From positions 186,001 through 250,000 of the forward strand of contig NZ_JAPPSQ010000005.1 in assembly GCF_026652115.1 (NCBI RefSeq): 64,000 nucleotides of DNA, read 5' to 3'. A model generated the notes under the pieces. It had not been told where the DNA came from. It was given only the letters and a program-made list of their open reading frames with translations, and made no database searches. Origin of the DNA: Algoriphagus sp. PAP.12 (GTDB lineage: Bacteria > Bacteroidota > Bacteroidia > Cytophagales > Cyclobacteriaceae). This document shows, piece by piece, positions 62,965 to 64,000 of the stretch (its first letter is position 1; every line of letters begins with the position of its first letter). Made by a program: the position numbers and the translations under genes.

Positions 62965-64000
62965 ATGAAGTCTTCTTTAGTTATTTTTCTTCTTTCTTTT
63001 GCCTCCATTTCAGCCTTCTCGCAAAGCAAAAACATCAGTTTTGAAAGACAGAACATTGCCAGTGAAAGCTATGAGTCCGTGGGCACGTTTGATGTAAATG
63101 GAGATGGGTATCTGGATTTGATTTCTGGCAGCTATTGGTATCAAGGTCCTGAATTCATAGAAAGAAAAATGATTGGACAGGTAAAAAGGTTTGGAGAGTA
63201 TTACGAGGATTTCTCTACCATTCCGTTGGATGTGAATGAGGATGGAAAACTGGATCTCATCACTGGAGGCTGGTTTGAAGGCACTTTGATCTGGAAAGAA
63301 AATCCCGGAGACAACTCCGAATGGCCTGTTCACAAAATCGCTGAAACCGGAAACATAGAAACGACACGAGCCTGGGATATCGATGGGGATGGGGTCGTGG
63401 AAATTGTCCCAAATACTCCTGGAAAACCCTTGGCTTATTACAAAAAGACAGGCCCCGGTCAATTTGAAAAGTTTCCTGTACATGAAACACAAGGACATGG
63501 CTTGGGCTTTGGGGACATCAATGGAGATGGCCGTGGTGATTTAATCATCACAGAAGGTTGGCTGGAAGCACCGGCTAATTTGAAAAATGGAAAATGGCTT
63601 TTGCATGAAGACTTCAAATTGGATCATGCTGGAATCCCTATGATCATCACAGACCTCAACAGAGATGGCTTGAACGATTTGATCGTAGGTCAAGGTCATG
63701 ATTATGGATTGGTTTGGATGGAGCAAAAGAAAAATGGGAACTCCATTATTTTCGAAAAGCATGAAATAGACCCTTTCCAATCCCAGTACCACACCATGGA
63801 ATGGATTGATTTGGATGGTGATGGTCAGGAAGAGTTGGTGACAGGCAAACGCTATCGAGCTCATAATGGGAAGGATCCAGGTGGGAAAGACGATGTTGGC
63901 CTCTATTATTTCAAGTGGAATGGAAGCAGCTTCACCAAAAACATCATCTCTTTTGGAAAACCTTTACAAGGAAAAGGAACTGGATTATTTTTCTCAGTCG
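62965..64000 (+). CDS. FG-GAP/VCBS repeat protein, 3' end outside the window
   Basis: 345 residues are in the window and the frame is still open at the right edge. It has a signal peptide (VIFLLSFASISAFSQ, about residues 6-20). Calcium-binding-loop repeats of the FG-GAP/VCBS type recur: FDVNGDGYLDLISG, LDVNEDGKLDLITGG, WDIDGDGVVEIV, GDINGDGRGDLIIT, TDLNRDGLNDLIVG and IDLDGDGQEELVTG. They form a beta-propeller. In this neighbourhood such proteins often accompany PVC-type sugar dehydrogenases; enzymatic role unknown. It follows the divergent cytochrome gene by 100 bases, with a weak terminator in between. Confidence 0.85.
   Translation, partial: MKSSLVIFLLSFASISAFSQSKNISFERQNIASESYESVGTFDVNGDGYLDLISGSYWYQGPEFIERKMIGQVKRFGEYYEDFSTIPLDVNEDGKLDLITGGWFEGTLIWKENPGDNSEWPVHKIAETGNIETTRAWDIDGDGVVEIVPNTPGKPLAYYKKTGPGQFEKFPVHETQGHGLGFGDINGDGRGDLIITEGWLEAPANLKNGKWLLHEDFKLDHAGIPMIITDLNRDGLNDLIVGQGHDYGLVWMEQKKNGNSIIFEKHEIDPFQSQYHTMEWIDLDGDGQEELVTGKRYRAHNGKDPGGKDDVGLYYFKWNGSSFTKNIISFGKPLQGKGTGLFFSV

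Overview
The window looks like a chromosomal segment of a marine or soil Bacteroidota, most likely order Cytophagales and close to Algoriphagus/Cyclobacteriaceae. The signs are moderate to low GC, a SusC/SusD pair, the gliding lipoprotein GldH, an S9B dipeptidyl peptidase, Bacteroidota-type promoter elements (TAnnTTTG at about -7), few Shine-Dalgarno sequences and many lipoproteins ending in ...C near residue 20. I saw no rRNA, tRNA, CRISPR array, phage or insertion sequence.

Left part (1-34,900), mostly housekeeping. It holds sugar-nucleotide/Kdo precursor genes (manC fragment, kdsD), then recQ-purD-ricT-gldH on the plus strand, then pgi and acnA on the minus strand. An endo/exonuclease/phosphatase membrane protein faces the mlaEFD lipid-transport operon. 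After these come a small outer-membrane protein with a TonB-plug-like segment, a lone response regulator, a DUF389 membrane protein with a YCII protein, and a PadR repressor with two paralogous four-helix membrane proteins. Next are typA, an unusual run of five different hairpins, a Tat-exported Dabb protein, an S41 protease, purN, purH, DPP-IV, a YD-like lipoprotein, a GH43 lipoprotein, cysS and an M28/glutaminyl-cyclase-like lipoprotein.

Right part (35,000-64,000), an accessory carbohydrate region. A LacI regulator is followed by a 1148-residue lipoprotein joining ThuA, sugar-dehydrogenase-like, PKD and cytochrome c domains. Further on lie a minus-strand set of sugar genes (DUF4432 epimerase-like, cupin isomerase-like, xylose-isomerase-like TIM barrel, Gfo/Idh/MocA oxidoreductase), a DUF1080 (3-keto-disaccharide hydrolase family) protein overlapping a CxxCH membrane-bound-dehydrogenase-like lipoprotein, a SusD/SusC pair, a divergent SGNH plus dehydrogenase-like plus cytochrome c lipoprotein, and a truncated FG-GAP repeat protein.

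Taken together the right part reads as an oxidoreductive saccharide-use locus. SusCD would import, periplasmic or surface cytochrome-linked proteins would oxidise or process, and the DUF1080/TIM/Gfo enzymes would handle keto-sugar intermediates. This pathway is inferred from families and not proven. Two sets of candidate operators tie the region together: direct repeats of CAGGAYA with a 10-bp period, mainly at the SusC/SGNH divergent promoter with degenerate copies elsewhere, and CG-centred palindromes upstream of lacI, the TIM-barrel gene and, more weakly, the Gfo gene.
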